Assembly: GCA_943912755.1 (NCBI GenBank)
Contig: CALTWF010000010.1
Location: 1 to 64,000, forward strand
Source: an uncultured Pseudomonas sp.
GTDB lineage: Bacteria; Pseudomonadota; Gammaproteobacteria; Pseudomonadales; Pseudomonadaceae
DNA: 64,000 nucleotides
Direction: 5' to 3'
The translations under genes were made by a program, and so were the position numbers. The notes beneath the pieces were generated by a model that was not told the origin of the DNA, did not search any database, and was given only the letters and a program-made list of their open reading frames with translations. Below, one piece after another: positions 1 through 8,369 of the stretch. Positions within the stretch are counted from its first letter, which is position 1. The number at the start of each line of letters is the position of its first letter.

Positions 1-1
1 C

Positions 2-163
2 GGCCTGAACATCCAGATCGCCAACGACTGCGGCCTGACCCAGCGCACCCACGCCGTCGAGGCGCACCTCGAAGAGCTGGCCAAGGACGGCAGGCAGGAA
101 ACTGCCGAAGAGCGCGTGCGCTTCGCCCAGCAGTTGTTCGGTCACGTTCCCTCGCAGCAGTGA
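2..163 (+). CDS. C-terminal end of an unidentified protein (5'-truncated)
   Basis: Only the last 53 codons lie in the window, ending with tandem stops TGATAA. The tail is acidic and helical, with a segment reading AVEAHLEELAKDGR. This resembles the last helix of a small winged-helix domain, such as the one that ends some metallo-beta-lactamase-fold hydrolases, but that resemblance is weak. I do not recognise the family. An 8-bp GC hairpin (CCGCCCCG at 170-177 with CGGGGCGG at 191-198) follows and may end its transcript before pabB, although no T-run follows it. Confidence 0.55.
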   Translation, partial: GLNIQIANDCGLTQRTHAVEAHLEELAKDGRQETAEERVRFAQQLFGHVPSQQ

Positions 164-271
164 TAACTTCCGCCCCGGCGCTCTCGCGCACGGGGCGGTC
201 GCTCAAAGCCCTAGGAGCAATCGTTTCGGGGGTCTACAATGCCTGCCCCGCCTCGCCAACCGTTCAGACGA

Positions 272-1618
272 ATGCCGACCTGCACCCTGGTTCCCCTGCC
301 CTATCAGCCCGACCCGGCCCCCTATTTCGCCCGCGTGCGCCATGCACCCGGCGCGGTGCTGCTGGACAGCGCCCGCCCCGCTGCCGAACGCGGCCGCTTC
401 GACCTGCTCAGCGCCTGGCCGTTGCACAGCCTGGTGGCCCAGGAGGGTGAAAGCGGCACGGCGTACCTGCAACGCCTGCGCGACAGCCTGGCAGAGCTCG
501 GCGAGGCGCAGTTGCCTGAAGGTGTCGAGCTGCCGTTCGCGGGCGGATTGATCGGTTACCTGAGCTATGACTTTGGCCGCCGCCTTGAACAACTGCCGGC
601 GCTGGCCCGGGACGATCTCGGCCTGCCCGACGCCACCCTCGGGCTGTACGCCTGGGCGCTGATCAGCGATCACCAGTTGCTGACCAGCCAGTTGCTCTTC
701 CACCCGGCCATGCCCGCCGCCGAACGCCAGCGCCTGATCGAGCTGTTCAGCCAGCCTGGCGAAGCGGATCCCGGCGCCGGCTTCCACCTCGACGGGCCGA
801 TGCGCGGCGACCTCAGCCCCGAGGACTATCGCCAGGCCTTCGAACGGGTCCAGCAGTACATCCAGGCGGGCGACTGCTACCAGATCAACCTGACCCAGCG
901 CTTCCGCGCACCGTGCCAGGGTGATCCGTGGAGTGCCTACCAGGCGCTGCGCGCCGCCTGTCCGACGCCGTTTTCCGGCTTCCAGGTGCTGGAGGATGGC
1001 AGCGCCCTGCTGAGCCTGTCGCCAGAGCGTTTTATCCGGGTCAGCCAGGGCCAGGTGGAAACCCGGCCGATCAAGGGCACCCGGCCACGCAGTAGCGACC
1101 CACTGGAAGACCGCGCCAATGGCGAGGAACTGCTGGCCAGCACCAAGGATCGCGCCGAAAACCTGATGATCGTTGACCTGCTGCGCAACGACCTCGGGCG
1201 CACCTGCGAGATCGGCTCGGTACGGGTGCCGGAGCTGTTCAGCCTGGAGAGCTACCCCAACGTGCACCATATGGTCAGCAGCGTCACCGGGCGCCTGGCC
1301 GCGGACAGGGATGCGCTGGACCTGATTGCCGGCAGCTTCCCGGGTGGCTCGATCACCGGGGCACCGAAGATCCGCGCGATGGCCATCATCGACGAGCTCG
1401 AACCGAGCCGGCGGGCGCTGTATTGCGGGTCACTGCTGTATGTGGATGTGCGCGGCGAGATGGACAGCTCGATCGCCATTCGCAGTTTGCTGGTGAAGGA
1501 TGGACAGGTGTGCTGCTGGGGTGGCGGCGCGGTGGTGGCGGACTCGGAGTGGGAGGCCGAGTATCAGGAGTCGATTACCAAGGTGCGGGTGTTGCTGGAG
1601 ACTCTTCAGGGCCTGTGA
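272..1618 (+). CDS. pabB: Aminodeoxychorismate synthase component I
   Basis: PabB converts chorismate and glutamine-derived ammonia to 4-amino-4-deoxychorismate, the first step towards p-aminobenzoate and folate. It normally works with the amidotransferase PabA. The C-terminal chorismate-binding domain shows PIKGTRPR and the GSFPGGSITGAPK signature, and the N-terminal part has the TrpE/PabB-type GGLIGYLSYDFGR segment. The start at 272 gives 448 residues, the usual Pseudomonas length. An in-frame ATG at 239 would add eleven residues, and neither has a strong ribosome site. It converges on thrH across a palindromic terminator. No pabA is present, so the partner must be elsewhere, perhaps shared with anthranilate synthase. 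Confidence 0.93.
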   Translation: MPTCTLVPLPYQPDPAPYFARVRHAPGAVLLDSARPAAERGRFDLLSAWPLHSLVAQEGESGTAYLQRLRDSLAELGEAQLPEGVELPFAGGLIGYLSYDFGRRLEQLPALARDDLGLPDATLGLYAWALISDHQLLTSQLLFHPAMPAAERQRLIELFSQPGEADPGAGFHLDGPMRGDLSPEDYRQAFERVQQYIQAGDCYQINLTQRFRAPCQGDPWSAYQALRAACPTPFSGFQVLEDGSALLSLSPERFIRVSQGQVETRPIKGTRPRSSDPLEDRANGEELLASTKDRAENLMIVDLLRNDLGRTCEIGSVRVPELFSLESYPNVHHMVSSVTGRLAADRDALDLIAGSFPGGSITGAPKIRAMAIIDELEPSRRALYCGSLLYVDVRGEMDSSIAIRSLLVKDGQVCCWGGGAVVADSEWEAEYQESITKVRVLLETLQGL

Positions 1619-1680
1619 TTGGGCCTGCTTTGCAGGCCTTCGCGAGCAAGCTCGCGAAGGGCCGCAAAGCGGCCCCAAAA
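1618..1680. terminator. Palindromic repeat / bidirectional terminator between pabB and thrH
   Basis: Two nested complementarities fill the gap. GGGCC-type arms flank a central CTTCGCGAG-CAAG-CTCGCGAAG hairpin, and a second short hairpin, GGGCCGC-AAA-GCGGCCC, follows. The CTTCGCGA core resembles the REP-type elements common in Pseudomonas intergenic spaces. Its position between convergent genes suggests transcript end protection or termination in both directions. Confidence 0.6.
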
Positions 1681-1682
1681 TC

Positions 1683-2300
1683 CTACAGGCTCAACGCCCG
1701 GTTCGAAGCCTTGATGAACTCCTGCTTCAACGCCTCGAAATCATGCACCGCCGGGAACTGCGGGAACTCGCGGATCACATTCTCCGGCGCATGGAACAGG
1801 ATCCCCGCATCCGCCTCGCCGAGCATGGTGGTGTCGTTGTACGAGTCACCCGCCGCGATCACCCGGTAGTACAGGCTCTTGAACGCCAGCACCGACTGGC
1901 GCTTGGGATCTTTCTGGCGCAGTTGATAGCTCACCACCCGGTCGTTTTCGTCGGTGATCAGGCGATGGCACAGCAGGGTCGGGAAGCCCAGCTGGCGCAT
2001 CAACGGCTGGGAGAACTCGTAGAAGGTGTCAGAGAGGATCACCACCTGGAAGCGCTCGCGCAGCCAGTTGACGAAATCGATGGCGCCGTCCAGCGGCTTG
2101 AGGGTGGCGATCACTTCCTGGATGTCGGCAAGCTTCAGGCCATGCTCGTCGAGAATCCGCAGGCGCTGCTTCATCAGTACGTCATAGTCCGGAATGTCAC
2201 GGGTGGTGGCCCGCAGCGATTCGATTCCGGTTTTTTCCGCGAAGGCGATCCAGATTTCCGGAACCAGTACGCCTTCCAGATCGAGACAGGCAATTTCCAC
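1683..2300 (-). CDS. thrH: ThrH phosphoserine phosphatase / phosphoserine:homoserine phosphotransferase
   Basis: ThrH is a HAD-superfamily enzyme known from Pseudomonas. It hydrolyses phosphoserine and can move the phosphate to homoserine, bypassing homoserine kinase in threonine synthesis. The 205-residue protein has the nucleophile motif CLDLEG (Asp7), a motif II SDT near residue 95, and the acidic motif GDSYND near residue 155. The start codon is GTG, preceded by a GAGGAG ribosome site six bases upstream. It is transcribed divergently from cysH, with about 135 bases between start codons. The length matches the family. Confidence 0.93.
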   Translation of the reverse strand: MEIACLDLEGVLVPEIWIAFAEKTGIESLRATTRDIPDYDVLMKQRLRILDEHGLKLADIQEVIATLKPLDGAIDFVNWLRERFQVVILSDTFYEFSQPLMRQLGFPTLLCHRLITDENDRVVSYQLRQKDPKRQSVLAFKSLYYRVIAAGDSYNDTTMLGEADAGILFHAPENVIREFPQFPAVHDFEALKQEFIKASNRALSL

Positions 2301-2435
2301 AGCTCACTCCTCGAACAACGCCAAAAATGGAAGGCGCACTCTACGGCCAGCAATGCAGCCCGTCTACCCGGCATTTTTTGGTAACATCTGCCGACTACGA
2401 GCGCCCAGCGCCATTCAATGACCGGAAGCCGCCTG

Positions 2436-3170
2436 ATGAGCCAACCCTTCGACGTCGCCGCCCTTGCCGCGACCTACGCCAACAAGTCACCGCAAGACAT
2501 CCTCAAGCTCGCCTTCGAGCATTTCGGCGATGACCTGTGGATTTCCTTCAGCGGCGCCGAAGACGTGGTGCTGGTGCACATGGCCTGGAAGCTCAACAAG
2601 CAGGTCAAGGTGTTCAGCCTCGATACCGGGCGCCTGCACCCCGAGACCTACCGTTTCATCGACCGGGTCCGCGAGGAGTACAAGCTGCCGATCGAGATCC
2701 TCTCGCCGGACCGCGACAAGCTCGATCCCTTCGTCAAGGAAAAAGGCCTGTTCAGCTTCTACAAGGACGGTCACGGCGAATGCTGCGGCGTGCGCAAGAT
2801 CGAACCGCTGCGGCGCAAGCTGAGCACCGTCAGCGCCTGGGCCACCGGCCAGCGCCGCGACCAGAGCCCGGGCACCCGCAGCCAGGTCGCCGCCCTGGAA
2901 ATCGACAGCGCCTTCTCCACCCCGGAGCGCACCCTGTACAAGTTCAACCCGCTGGCACAGATGAGCAGCGCGGAAGTCTGGGGTTATATCCGCATGCTCG
3001 AACTGCCGTACAACAGCCTGCACGAGCGCGGCTTCATCAGCATCGGTTGCGAGCCGTGCACCCGCCCGGTGCTGCCGAACCAGCACGAACGCGAAGGCCG
3101 CTGGTGGTGGGAAGAGTCGACCCAGAAGGAATGCGGGCTGCATGCCGGCAACCTGATCACCAAGAGCTGA
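2436..3170 (+). CDS. cysH: Assimilatory adenylyl-sulfate (APS) reductase, [4Fe-4S] type
   Basis: This enzyme reduces activated sulfate to sulfite with thioredoxin, for cysteine synthesis. The 244-residue protein carries the paired cysteines Cys116-Cys117 and the Cys205-x2-Cys208 motif that together bind a [4Fe-4S] cluster. The catalytic Cys233 lies in the ECGLH tail. In this family the cluster marks enzymes that use APS rather than PAPS, so the common name PAPS reductase is probably wrong here. The start at 2436 is chosen because GGAAG lies eight bases upstream; an ATG at 2418 would add six residues. A strong terminator follows, and the sulfur regulator cysB is convergent immediately downstream. 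Confidence 0.95.
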   Translation: MSQPFDVAALAATYANKSPQDILKLAFEHFGDDLWISFSGAEDVVLVHMAWKLNKQVKVFSLDTGRLHPETYRFIDRVREEYKLPIEILSPDRDKLDPFVKEKGLFSFYKDGHGECCGVRKIEPLRRKLSTVSAWATGQRRDQSPGTRSQVAALEIDSAFSTPERTLYKFNPLAQMSSAEVWGYIRMLELPYNSLHERGFISIGCEPCTRPVLPNQHEREGRWWWEESTQKECGLHAGNLITKS

Positions 3171-3182
3171 TCGGCAGAAACG

Positions 3183-3208
3183 AAAAAACCGGCCAAGGCC
3201 GGTTTTTT
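3183..3208. terminator. Bidirectional intrinsic terminator between cysH and cysB
   Basis: The sequence AAAAAACCGGCC-AA-GGCCGGTTTTTT is a perfect GC-rich stem with A and T runs on both sides. It can therefore stop transcription of cysH on the plus strand and of cysB on the minus strand. Confidence 0.9.
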
Positions 3209-3224
3209 CATGGCTGCCTGAAAC

Positions 3225-4199
3225 TCAATGCACAGGCAGCTCGACACCTTCGAACAGCTCTTCCAGTTCCTGCTTGTTGTGGCACTGGATCGCCTTGGCC
3301 ATCACTTCACGGGTCAGGTGCGGGGCGAACTTCTCGATGAAGTCGCACATGAAGCCGCGCAGGAAGGTACCGCGACGGAAACCGATCTTGGTGATGCTGG
3401 ACTCGAACAGCTCGCTGGCATCGAGCACCACCAGGTCGCTGTCGAGCTTCGGATCCACCGCCATCTTGGCGACGATGCCGACACCCAGGCCGAGGCGCAC
3501 GTAGGTCTTGATGACGTCGGCGTCGGCAGCGGTGAACACCACTTTCGGGGTCAGGCCGCGGTGGCTGAAGGCTTCGTCGAGCTTGGAACGGCCGGTGAAA
3601 CCGAACACATAAGTGACGATCGGGTACTCGGCCAGCACTTCCAGGGTCAGCTTCGGCAGCTTGGTCAGCGGGTGTCCCTGCGGCACCACCACGCAGCGGT
3701 TCCAGCGGTAGCACGGCATCATCACCAGGTCACCGAACAGCTCCAGGGCTTCGGTGGCGATGGCAAAGTCGACGGTGCCGTCGGCGGCCATCTCGGCGAT
3801 CTGCATCGGCGAACCCTGGTGCATGTGCAGGGCCACTTCCGGGTACTGCTTGATGAACGAGCTGATCACCGGCGGCAGGGCATAGCGCGCCTGGGTGTGG
3901 GTGGTGGCGATGGACAGGGTGCCTTTCTTCTCGTTGGAGAATTCCTGGGCGATCTGCTTGATGCTCTCGACCTTGCGCAGGATCTCGCCGGCCGTGTTGA
4001 TGATCCGCTCACCCGCCGGGGTGACGCGGGTCAGGTGCTTGCCGCTGCGGGCAAACACTTCCACGCCCAACTCGTCTTCCAACAGGCGAATCTGCTTGCT
4101 GATCCCCGGCTGGGAGGTGTACAGGCTCTGCGCTGTCGCGGAAACGTTGAGATCGTGGTGCGCCACTTCCCAGATGTAGCGCAATTGTTGAAGCTTCAT
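3225..4199 (-). CDS. cysB: LysR-family sulfur regulator CysB
   Basis: CysB activates the cysteine biosynthesis and sulfonate-use genes, with N-acetylserine or O-acetylserine as inducer and sulfide or thiosulfate as anti-inducer. The 324-residue protein begins MKLQQLRYIWEVA and has the N-terminal winged helix-turn-helix (about 1-60, LYTSQPGISKQIRLLE). The CysB-type effector domain includes TTHTQARYALP near residues 100-110, which forms the ligand pocket in characterised CysB proteins. It converges on cysH. An AT-rich 120-base gap lies upstream, before the stress-protein gene on the same strand. Confidence 0.95.
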   Translation of the reverse strand: MKLQQLRYIWEVAHHDLNVSATAQSLYTSQPGISKQIRLLEDELGVEVFARSGKHLTRVTPAGERIINTAGEILRKVESIKQIAQEFSNEKKGTLSIATTHTQARYALPPVISSFIKQYPEVALHMHQGSPMQIAEMAADGTVDFAIATEALELFGDLVMMPCYRWNRCVVVPQGHPLTKLPKLTLEVLAEYPIVTYVFGFTGRSKLDEAFSHRGLTPKVVFTAADADVIKTYVRLGLGVGIVAKMAVDPKLDSDLVVLDASELFESSITKIGFRRGTFLRGFMCDFIEKFAPHLTREVMAKAIQCHNKQELEELFEGVELPVH

Positions 4200-4321
4200 A
4201 GGTATCCCTCAGAGGCTGGGCGTCACCGGCAACAGCGACGAGTTATAACTATATTAGTGGCAAGGAGAATAAATCTAGAACAATTTCACCAGTTTTCTTA
4301 CAGGCGATATGGAAAAAACCT

Positions 4322-4819
4322 TCAGACTTTGCGGCGCCCCAAGTGTTGCGCGAGCGGCACCATGTACACCGGCACCGGCGACAACTGCAGAATCCGCACC
4401 GCCGTGCGGCCGATCGGAATCTCCGCCCCGGCCCCCTGGCTATGGCTACCGACGATCAGCAGATCGACATTGAGGCGATGGGCCTGCTCCAGGATGACCT
4501 CGGCCGGATCCCCCTGGCGCACCCGCACCGCGCGAATCAGCGCCAGATCCTCCTGGTCCCCCAGTTCATCGCGAAAGTTTTCCAGCACCCGTTGCTCGAT
4601 ATTGGCCATCACGGTATTCACGCCCTGGCTGTGCAACTGGTCCAGGGTCTGCTCGTCGAGGTAGCTCTGCAGCAGCGATTCGGCAAATTGCCCCATGGGC
4701 TCGACGGCATGGATCACGTAGAGCTCCGCATTGAAATTCCGCGCCAGGGCCAGCGCGTGTTGCATGACATAAGGCGCATAAACACCGAGGTCCGTGGCGT
4801 ACAGCATCGAACGGATCAT
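4322..4819 (-). CDS. Universal stress protein (UspA family)
   Basis: This is a single-domain UspA-like protein of 165 residues. The family binds ATP or other nucleotides, or acts in stress survival without a known reaction. The ATP-binding signature G-2x-G-9x-G(S/T) is visible near the C-terminus as VGSHSQGAGAEIPIGRTA. The start at 4819 is preceded by GAGGAGG four bases upstream, which rules out the longer frame beginning at 4852. It lies between a 5'-nucleotidase gene upstream and cysB downstream, all on the minus strand, but the gaps are too large to call an operon. Confidence 0.85.
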   Translation of the reverse strand: MIRSMLYATDLGVYAPYVMQHALALARNFNAELYVIHAVEPMGQFAESLLQSYLDEQTLDQLHSQGVNTVMANIEQRVLENFRDELGDQEDLALIRAVRVRQGDPAEVILEQAHRLNVDLLIVGSHSQGAGAEIPIGRTAVRILQLSPVPVYMVPLAQHLGRRKV

Positions 4820-4902
4820 TTGGCCTCCTCGACTGCCGGAGCGGCAGGGCAAGCTTCAGCTTAGCAGCGCCGAACCGTTGCGCAGGCCCCGTCCGGCGGG
4901 GC

Positions 4903-5811
4903 TCACAGCGGGTCGGGCTGGTTGCTGATGCCATGCGGCACATGGCCGGTGGCAACCACCCGACCGGCCCGTTCGCAATGGCCGGTCTGGTCGTCGAAGA
5001 ATACGTCGGCGGCGAAGGCTTCGAGGAACGCCGACTTGTCCAGGCCGCCGAGGAACAGCGATTCGTCAAGGCGGATATCCCACTCGCGCAGGGTGCGGAT
5101 CACCCGTTCATGGGCCGGCGCCGAGCGGGCAGTGACCAGCGCGGTGCGGATCGGGCAGGCGGTGCTGGGGAACTCGCCCTGCAATTGATTCAGGGCCGCC
5201 AGAAACGGCTTGAACGGCCCGCCACGCAGCGCCTGGCGCGCGGCCTGGCGTTCATTGGCCTGGAACGCTTCAAGCCCGCCCATCTGGTAGACCCGCTCGG
5301 ACTCGTCGGAGAACAGCACGGCATCGCCATCGAAGGCGATGCGCAACTCGTCGGTGGCCTCGCGATGGATCCCGCCGGACAGAATCGTGGCAGCGGCAAA
5401 CCCGGCATCCAGGGCGCTGCGCACGTCATCGGCGTCGGTGGAAAGGAACAGATGGCAGCCGAACGCCGCCAGGTAAGGATAGGGACTGCGCCCGCCGACA
5501 AAGGCCGCACGGGAAATGCCCAGGCCGTAGTGCTCGATGGAATTGAAGGCGCGCAACCCGGTGTCGGCACTGTTGCGCGACACCAGCACCACTTCGACCC
5601 GCGGCTGGCCGAGCAGGGTGTTGAGGCCCAGCAGCTTCTGCACCAGCAGGAAGGCGTCGCCGGGCCGCAGGGGTTCGTCTTCGTGCTCGATCTGGTACTG
5701 GCGGTAGGCCTCGACCCCTTCGGCGAGGAACAACCGGTGGCTTTCACCCAGGTCGAACAGCGCCCGGGAAGAGATCGCCACTACCAGTTTGTCGTTCAGG
5801 CCTTTGCTCAT
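4903..5811 (-). CDS. 5'-nucleotidase (cytosolic 5'-nucleotidase IA-like family)
   Basis: The 302-residue protein matches the bacterial relatives of cytosolic 5'-nucleotidase I, which dephosphorylate nucleoside monophosphates. It begins with KLVVAISSRALFDL and contains RVEVVLVSRNSADTGLR. A late acidic segment, LGGLDKSAFLEAFAADVFFDD, is consistent with a HAD-type metal site. The chosen ATG at 5811 has GGAG six bases upstream; a start at 5823 is less likely. It is divergent from the DAHP synthase gene across about 250 bases. Substrate specificity cannot be read from the sequence. Confidence 0.8.
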   Translation of the reverse strand: MSKGLNDKLVVAISSRALFDLGESHRLFLAEGVEAYRQYQIEHEDEPLRPGDAFLLVQKLLGLNTLLGQPRVEVVLVSRNSADTGLRAFNSIEHYGLGISRAAFVGGRSPYPYLAAFGCHLFLSTDADDVRSALDAGFAAATILSGGIHREATDELRIAFDGDAVLFSDESERVYQMGGLEAFQANERQAARQALRGGPFKPFLAALNQLQGEFPSTACPIRTALVTARSAPAHERVIRTLREWDIRLDESLFLGGLDKSAFLEAFAADVFFDDQTGHCERAGRVVATGHVPHGISNQPDPL

Positions 5812-6061
5812 CGTTCGCTCCATTTGCGTGGTGCCGCCATCGCTGGCGAGCCAGGCAATTTATCCCGTCCGGTAACACCCCAGCCACTTTAGTCGCAAAA
5901 ACCCGGTTTCAAAGGCCCGAAGCGCACGGTTATCAGGCGTTTGCCCATTGTCGAGGCAAGGGATTACGCGCTAAGGTTCCGCTCCCCGCTGAGCTCAATC
6001 ATGCTGCTCCGCCGCACGGGGATCGCTGGCGGCCGGCATCCGTGACCTGACGAGTAACACG

Positions 6062-7135
6062 ATGGCTGATTTACCGATCGACGACCTTAACGTTGCCTCC
6101 AACGAGACACTGATCACGCCCGATCAGCTCAAGAAGGAGATCCCACTCAGCGCCACCGCGCTTCAGACCGTGACCGCGGGCCGTGAAGTGGTGCGCAATA
6201 TCCTCGACGGCAAGGATCACCGCCTGTTCGTCGTGGTCGGCCCCTGCTCCATCCATGACGTCAAGGCCGCCCACGAGTACGCCGAGCGCCTCAAGGTTCT
6301 CGCTGCGGAAGTCTCCGATACCCTTTATCTGGTGATGCGCGTCTACTTCGAGAAGCCGCGCACCACCGTAGGCTGGAAAGGCCTGATCAACGACCCTTAC
6401 CTGGATGACTCGTTCAAGATCCAGGACGGCCTGCACATCGGTCGCCAACTGCTGCTGGACCTGGCCGAGATGGGCCTGCCGACCGCCACCGAAGCCCTCG
6501 ACCCGATCTCCCCGCAGTACCTGCAGGACCTGATCAGCTGGTCGGCCATCGGCGCCCGCACCACCGAATCCCAGACCCACCGCGAGATGGCTTCCGGCCT
6601 GTCTTCGGCGGTCGGTTTCAAGAACGGCACCGACGGCGGCCTGACCGTGGCGATCAACGCCCTGCAATCGGTCTCCAGCCCGCACCGCTTCCTCGGCATC
6701 AACCAGGAAGGTGGCGTCTCCATCGTCACCACCAAGGGCAATGCCTATGGTCATGTGGTGCTGCGTGGCGGCAACGGCAAGCCGAACTACGACTCGGTCA
6801 GCGTCGCCCTGTGCGAGCAGGCGCTGAACAAGGCCAAGATCAAGCCCAACATCATGGTCGACTGCAGCCACGCCAACTCCAACAAGGACCCGGCCCTGCA
6901 GCCGCTGGTAATGGAGAACGTCGCCAACCAGATCCTCGAAGGCAACCAGTCGATCATCGGCCTGATGGTGGAAAGCCATCTGAACTGGGGCTGCCAGGCG
7001 ATTCCGAAAGACCTCGACCAGTTGCAGTACGGTGTTTCGATCACCGACGCCTGCATCGACTGGGAAGCCACCGCCACCACCCTGCGCAACATGCGCACCA
7101 AGCTCAAGGACGTGCTGCCGAAACGGCGCGGCTGA
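6062..7135 (+). CDS. aroF: 3-deoxy-7-phosphoheptulonate (DAHP) synthase, class I
   Basis: This enzyme condenses phosphoenolpyruvate with erythrose 4-phosphate, the entry step of aromatic amino-acid synthesis. The 357-residue protein is of the AroF/AroG/AroH class. Visible motifs are VGPCSIHD near residue 60, EKPRTTVGWKGL near residue 100 and a GINQEGG segment. The C-terminal DCSHANSNKDP carries metal and substrate ligands. The feedback amino acid cannot be assigned by eye, so the isozyme letter is tentative; related genomes call the homologue at this position aroF-I. I looked for an aromatic-residue leader peptide in the 250-base upstream gap and saw none. A terminator follows directly. Confidence 0.93.
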   Translation: MADLPIDDLNVASNETLITPDQLKKEIPLSATALQTVTAGREVVRNILDGKDHRLFVVVGPCSIHDVKAAHEYAERLKVLAAEVSDTLYLVMRVYFEKPRTTVGWKGLINDPYLDDSFKIQDGLHIGRQLLLDLAEMGLPTATEALDPISPQYLQDLISWSAIGARTTESQTHREMASGLSSAVGFKNGTDGGLTVAINALQSVSSPHRFLGINQEGGVSIVTTKGNAYGHVVLRGGNGKPNYDSVSVALCEQALNKAKIKPNIMVDCSHANSNKDPALQPLVMENVANQILEGNQSIIGLMVESHLNWGCQAIPKDLDQLQYGVSITDACIDWEATATTLRNMRTKLKDVLPKRRG

Positions 7136-7146
7136 AGGCCATGAAC

Positions 7147-7175
7147 GAAAACGCCGGGCAATGCCCGGCGTTTTC
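7147..7175. terminator. Intrinsic terminator after the DAHP synthase gene
   Basis: GAAAACGCCGGGC-AAT-GCCCGGCGTTTTC is a perfect stem with A and T runs on either side. It serves the plus-strand aroF transcript and also the convergent GNAT gene. Confidence 0.88.
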
Positions 7176-7199
7176 ATATGTGCAATCCAGGAGAAGCAG

Positions 7200-7481
7200 T
7201 CAGACCTTCGACGAATGCTTCTGGTGACGCTCCATGTAGCGCTCGACATAGGAGCACGAAGGAATCACGGTGTAGCCCCGCTCCTCGGCGTAGGCCAGTG
7301 CCCGTTCGGTAAGGGCTGCGGCGATGCCGCGACCGCGCAGGGCGTTGGGCACGAAAGTGCGATAGATATCCAGCGTCTGCTTACCCAGGTCCATGTAGGT
7401 CAGGTAGGCACGGTGACCGTCCACATTGGTCTCGAATTGATGACCGGCCTGGTCATGGTGGATGGACAACGCCTCGCTCAT
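7200..7481 (-). CDS. Small GNAT-family N-acetyltransferase (YidJ/GCN5-like)
   Basis: This 93-residue protein belongs to the minimal GNAT proteins that have only the core acetyl-CoA-binding fold. The pyrophosphate-binding loop is visible as LRGRGIAAALTERAL, followed by the typical end VIPSCSYVERYMERH. The start at 7481 has GAGGAG nine bases upstream. The acceptor substrate of this subfamily is not established. It is convergent with aroF and divergent from oprI, with a 510-base gap to the oprI start codon. Confidence 0.82.
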   Translation of the reverse strand: MSEALSIHHDQAGHQFETNVDGHRAYLTYMDLGKQTLDIYRTFVPNALRGRGIAAALTERALAYAEERGYTVIPSCSYVERYMERHQKHSSKV

Positions 7482-7508
7482 CACTACTCCTCGCGGGTCT
7501 TGTAACAA

Positions 7509-7880
7509 AACCCTACCTTAACCGATGTTTGTCCGGCGAAGGAACCTCTACGCCACCCTGTGCCCGTTTGGACAGCAAGAACAGCCTGCTCGTTCTCCAG
7601 GCCCTGAGCACGCTACAAATAGTAGGCGCCCGCTGCCCGGATGCTCAAGGTACAGGTCGGAAAAAATTCCACGGAGCGAGACTCGCCAAAGGCGTGCCTG
7701 CAACGTCCTGAACAGCTAACCGGATGATCCGGTTGTTATGACGCAACATGACACTAAAAGTCACCTTTAGTTCAACAAAAAGTACTTTTACAAGAACGCC
7801 TTACACTAAAAAAACGAGCAAACGCACGGTTTTCGTACTATCCAGCCGTCAAGCCCTTTGCCAAGACAATTTTTTTCCAA
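7509..7880. other. Gene-free AT-rich region upstream of oprI
   Basis: About 370 bases hold no credible gene; the short open frames here lack ribosome sites and family likeness. Composition shifts from GC-rich to AT-rich around 7715. There is a short palindrome, AACCGG-ATGAT-CCGGTT, at 7719-7735, several A and T tracts between 7745 and 7880, and the repeated tracts AAAAGTCACCTTTAG and AAAAAGTACTTTT. Such tracts are typical of upstream elements of very strong promoters. Confidence 0.5.
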
Positions 7881-7883
7881 TTC

Positions 7884-7912
7884 TTGCGCTCTGTCAGTTT
7901 ACTTACTACAAG
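7884..7912 (+). promoter_or_regulatory. Possible oprI promoter
   Basis: A sigma70-like pair, TTGCGC at 7884-7889 and TACAAG at 7907-7912, is separated by 17 bases and preceded by T-rich sequence. Transcription from here would give a leader of about 75 bases before the AAGGGG ribosome site. The -10 element is weak, so this placement is tentative. Confidence 0.3.
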
Positions 7913-7992
7913 TAATGGGTACTATGTACGCCGGCCAGTTTCTCTTTGTTGAGAGATGGCTATTTAATAGAAAGTCCTTGAAGGGGAACACG

Positions 7993-8244
7993 ATGAACAA
8001 CGTTCTGAAATTCTCTGCTCTGGCTCTGGCCGCAGTTCTGGCTACCGGTTGCAGCAGCGTCTCCAAAGAAACCGAAGCTCGTCTGACTGCTACCGAAGAC
8101 GCAGCAGCTCGTGCACAAGCTCGTGCTGACGAAGCGTATCGCAAAGCCGACGACGCTCTGGCTGCCGCTCAGAAAGCTCAGCAAACCGCTGACGAAGCTA
8201 ACGAGCGCGCTCTGCGTATGCTGGACAAAGCCAGCCGCAAGTAA
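7993..8244 (+). CDS. oprI: Major outer-membrane lipoprotein OprI (Lpp/Braun-type)
   Basis: OprI is a very abundant lipoprotein linking the outer membrane to peptidoglycan. The 83-residue precursor has a signal sequence ending in the lipobox LATGC (lipid-modified Cys20). An Ala-rich heptad-repeat helix follows, and the protein ends RK, the lysine being the expected peptidoglycan attachment point. Codon choice differs sharply from neighbours, being rich in GCT and CGT where other genes use GCC/GCG and CGC, as expected for an extremely highly translated gene. A strong AAGGGG site precedes the ATG. The convergent downstream gene encodes an L,D-transpeptidase, the enzyme type that performs this anchoring. 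Confidence 0.96.
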   Translation: MNNVLKFSALALAAVLATGCSSVSKETEARLTATEDAAARAQARADEAYRKADDALAAAQKAQQTADEANERALRMLDKASRK

Positions 8245-8267
8245 TAATCCTTCGGGATTGTTATTTG

Positions 8268-8298
8268 AAGCCGACCCACTTGTGGGTCGGCTTTTTTA
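8268..8298 (+). terminator. Intrinsic terminator of oprI
   Basis: AAGCCGACCCACT-TGTGGGTCGGCTTTTTT forms a long stable stem followed by a T-run. It lies 24 bases after the oprI stop. Confidence 0.92.
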
Positions 8299-8325
8299 TT
8301 GCCCGGTGCATTGTCTGCGACAAAC

Positions 8326-8350
8326 AAAAAGGGACCGCAAAGCGGCCCCC
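8326..8350 (-). terminator. Intrinsic terminator of the L,D-transpeptidase gene
   Basis: On the minus strand a GGGGCCGC-TTT-GCGGTCCC stem is followed by five T residues. It lies about 20 bases beyond the stop codon of the L,D-transpeptidase gene. Confidence 0.8.
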
Positions 8351-8369
8351 TGATACATCCCTTTGACAA

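Noticed and set aside
160..450. 96-codon frame before and inside pabB
   Set aside because: Overlaps the pabB coding region in another frame and has low-complexity Pro/Arg composition.
5892..6061. Possible aromatic-amino-acid leader peptide before the DAHP synthase gene
   Set aside because: I looked for Phe, Tyr or Trp runs and a terminator hairpin and found neither.
7525..7719. Short open frames upstream of oprI
   Set aside because: No ribosome sites and no family resemblance; the region looks regulatory.
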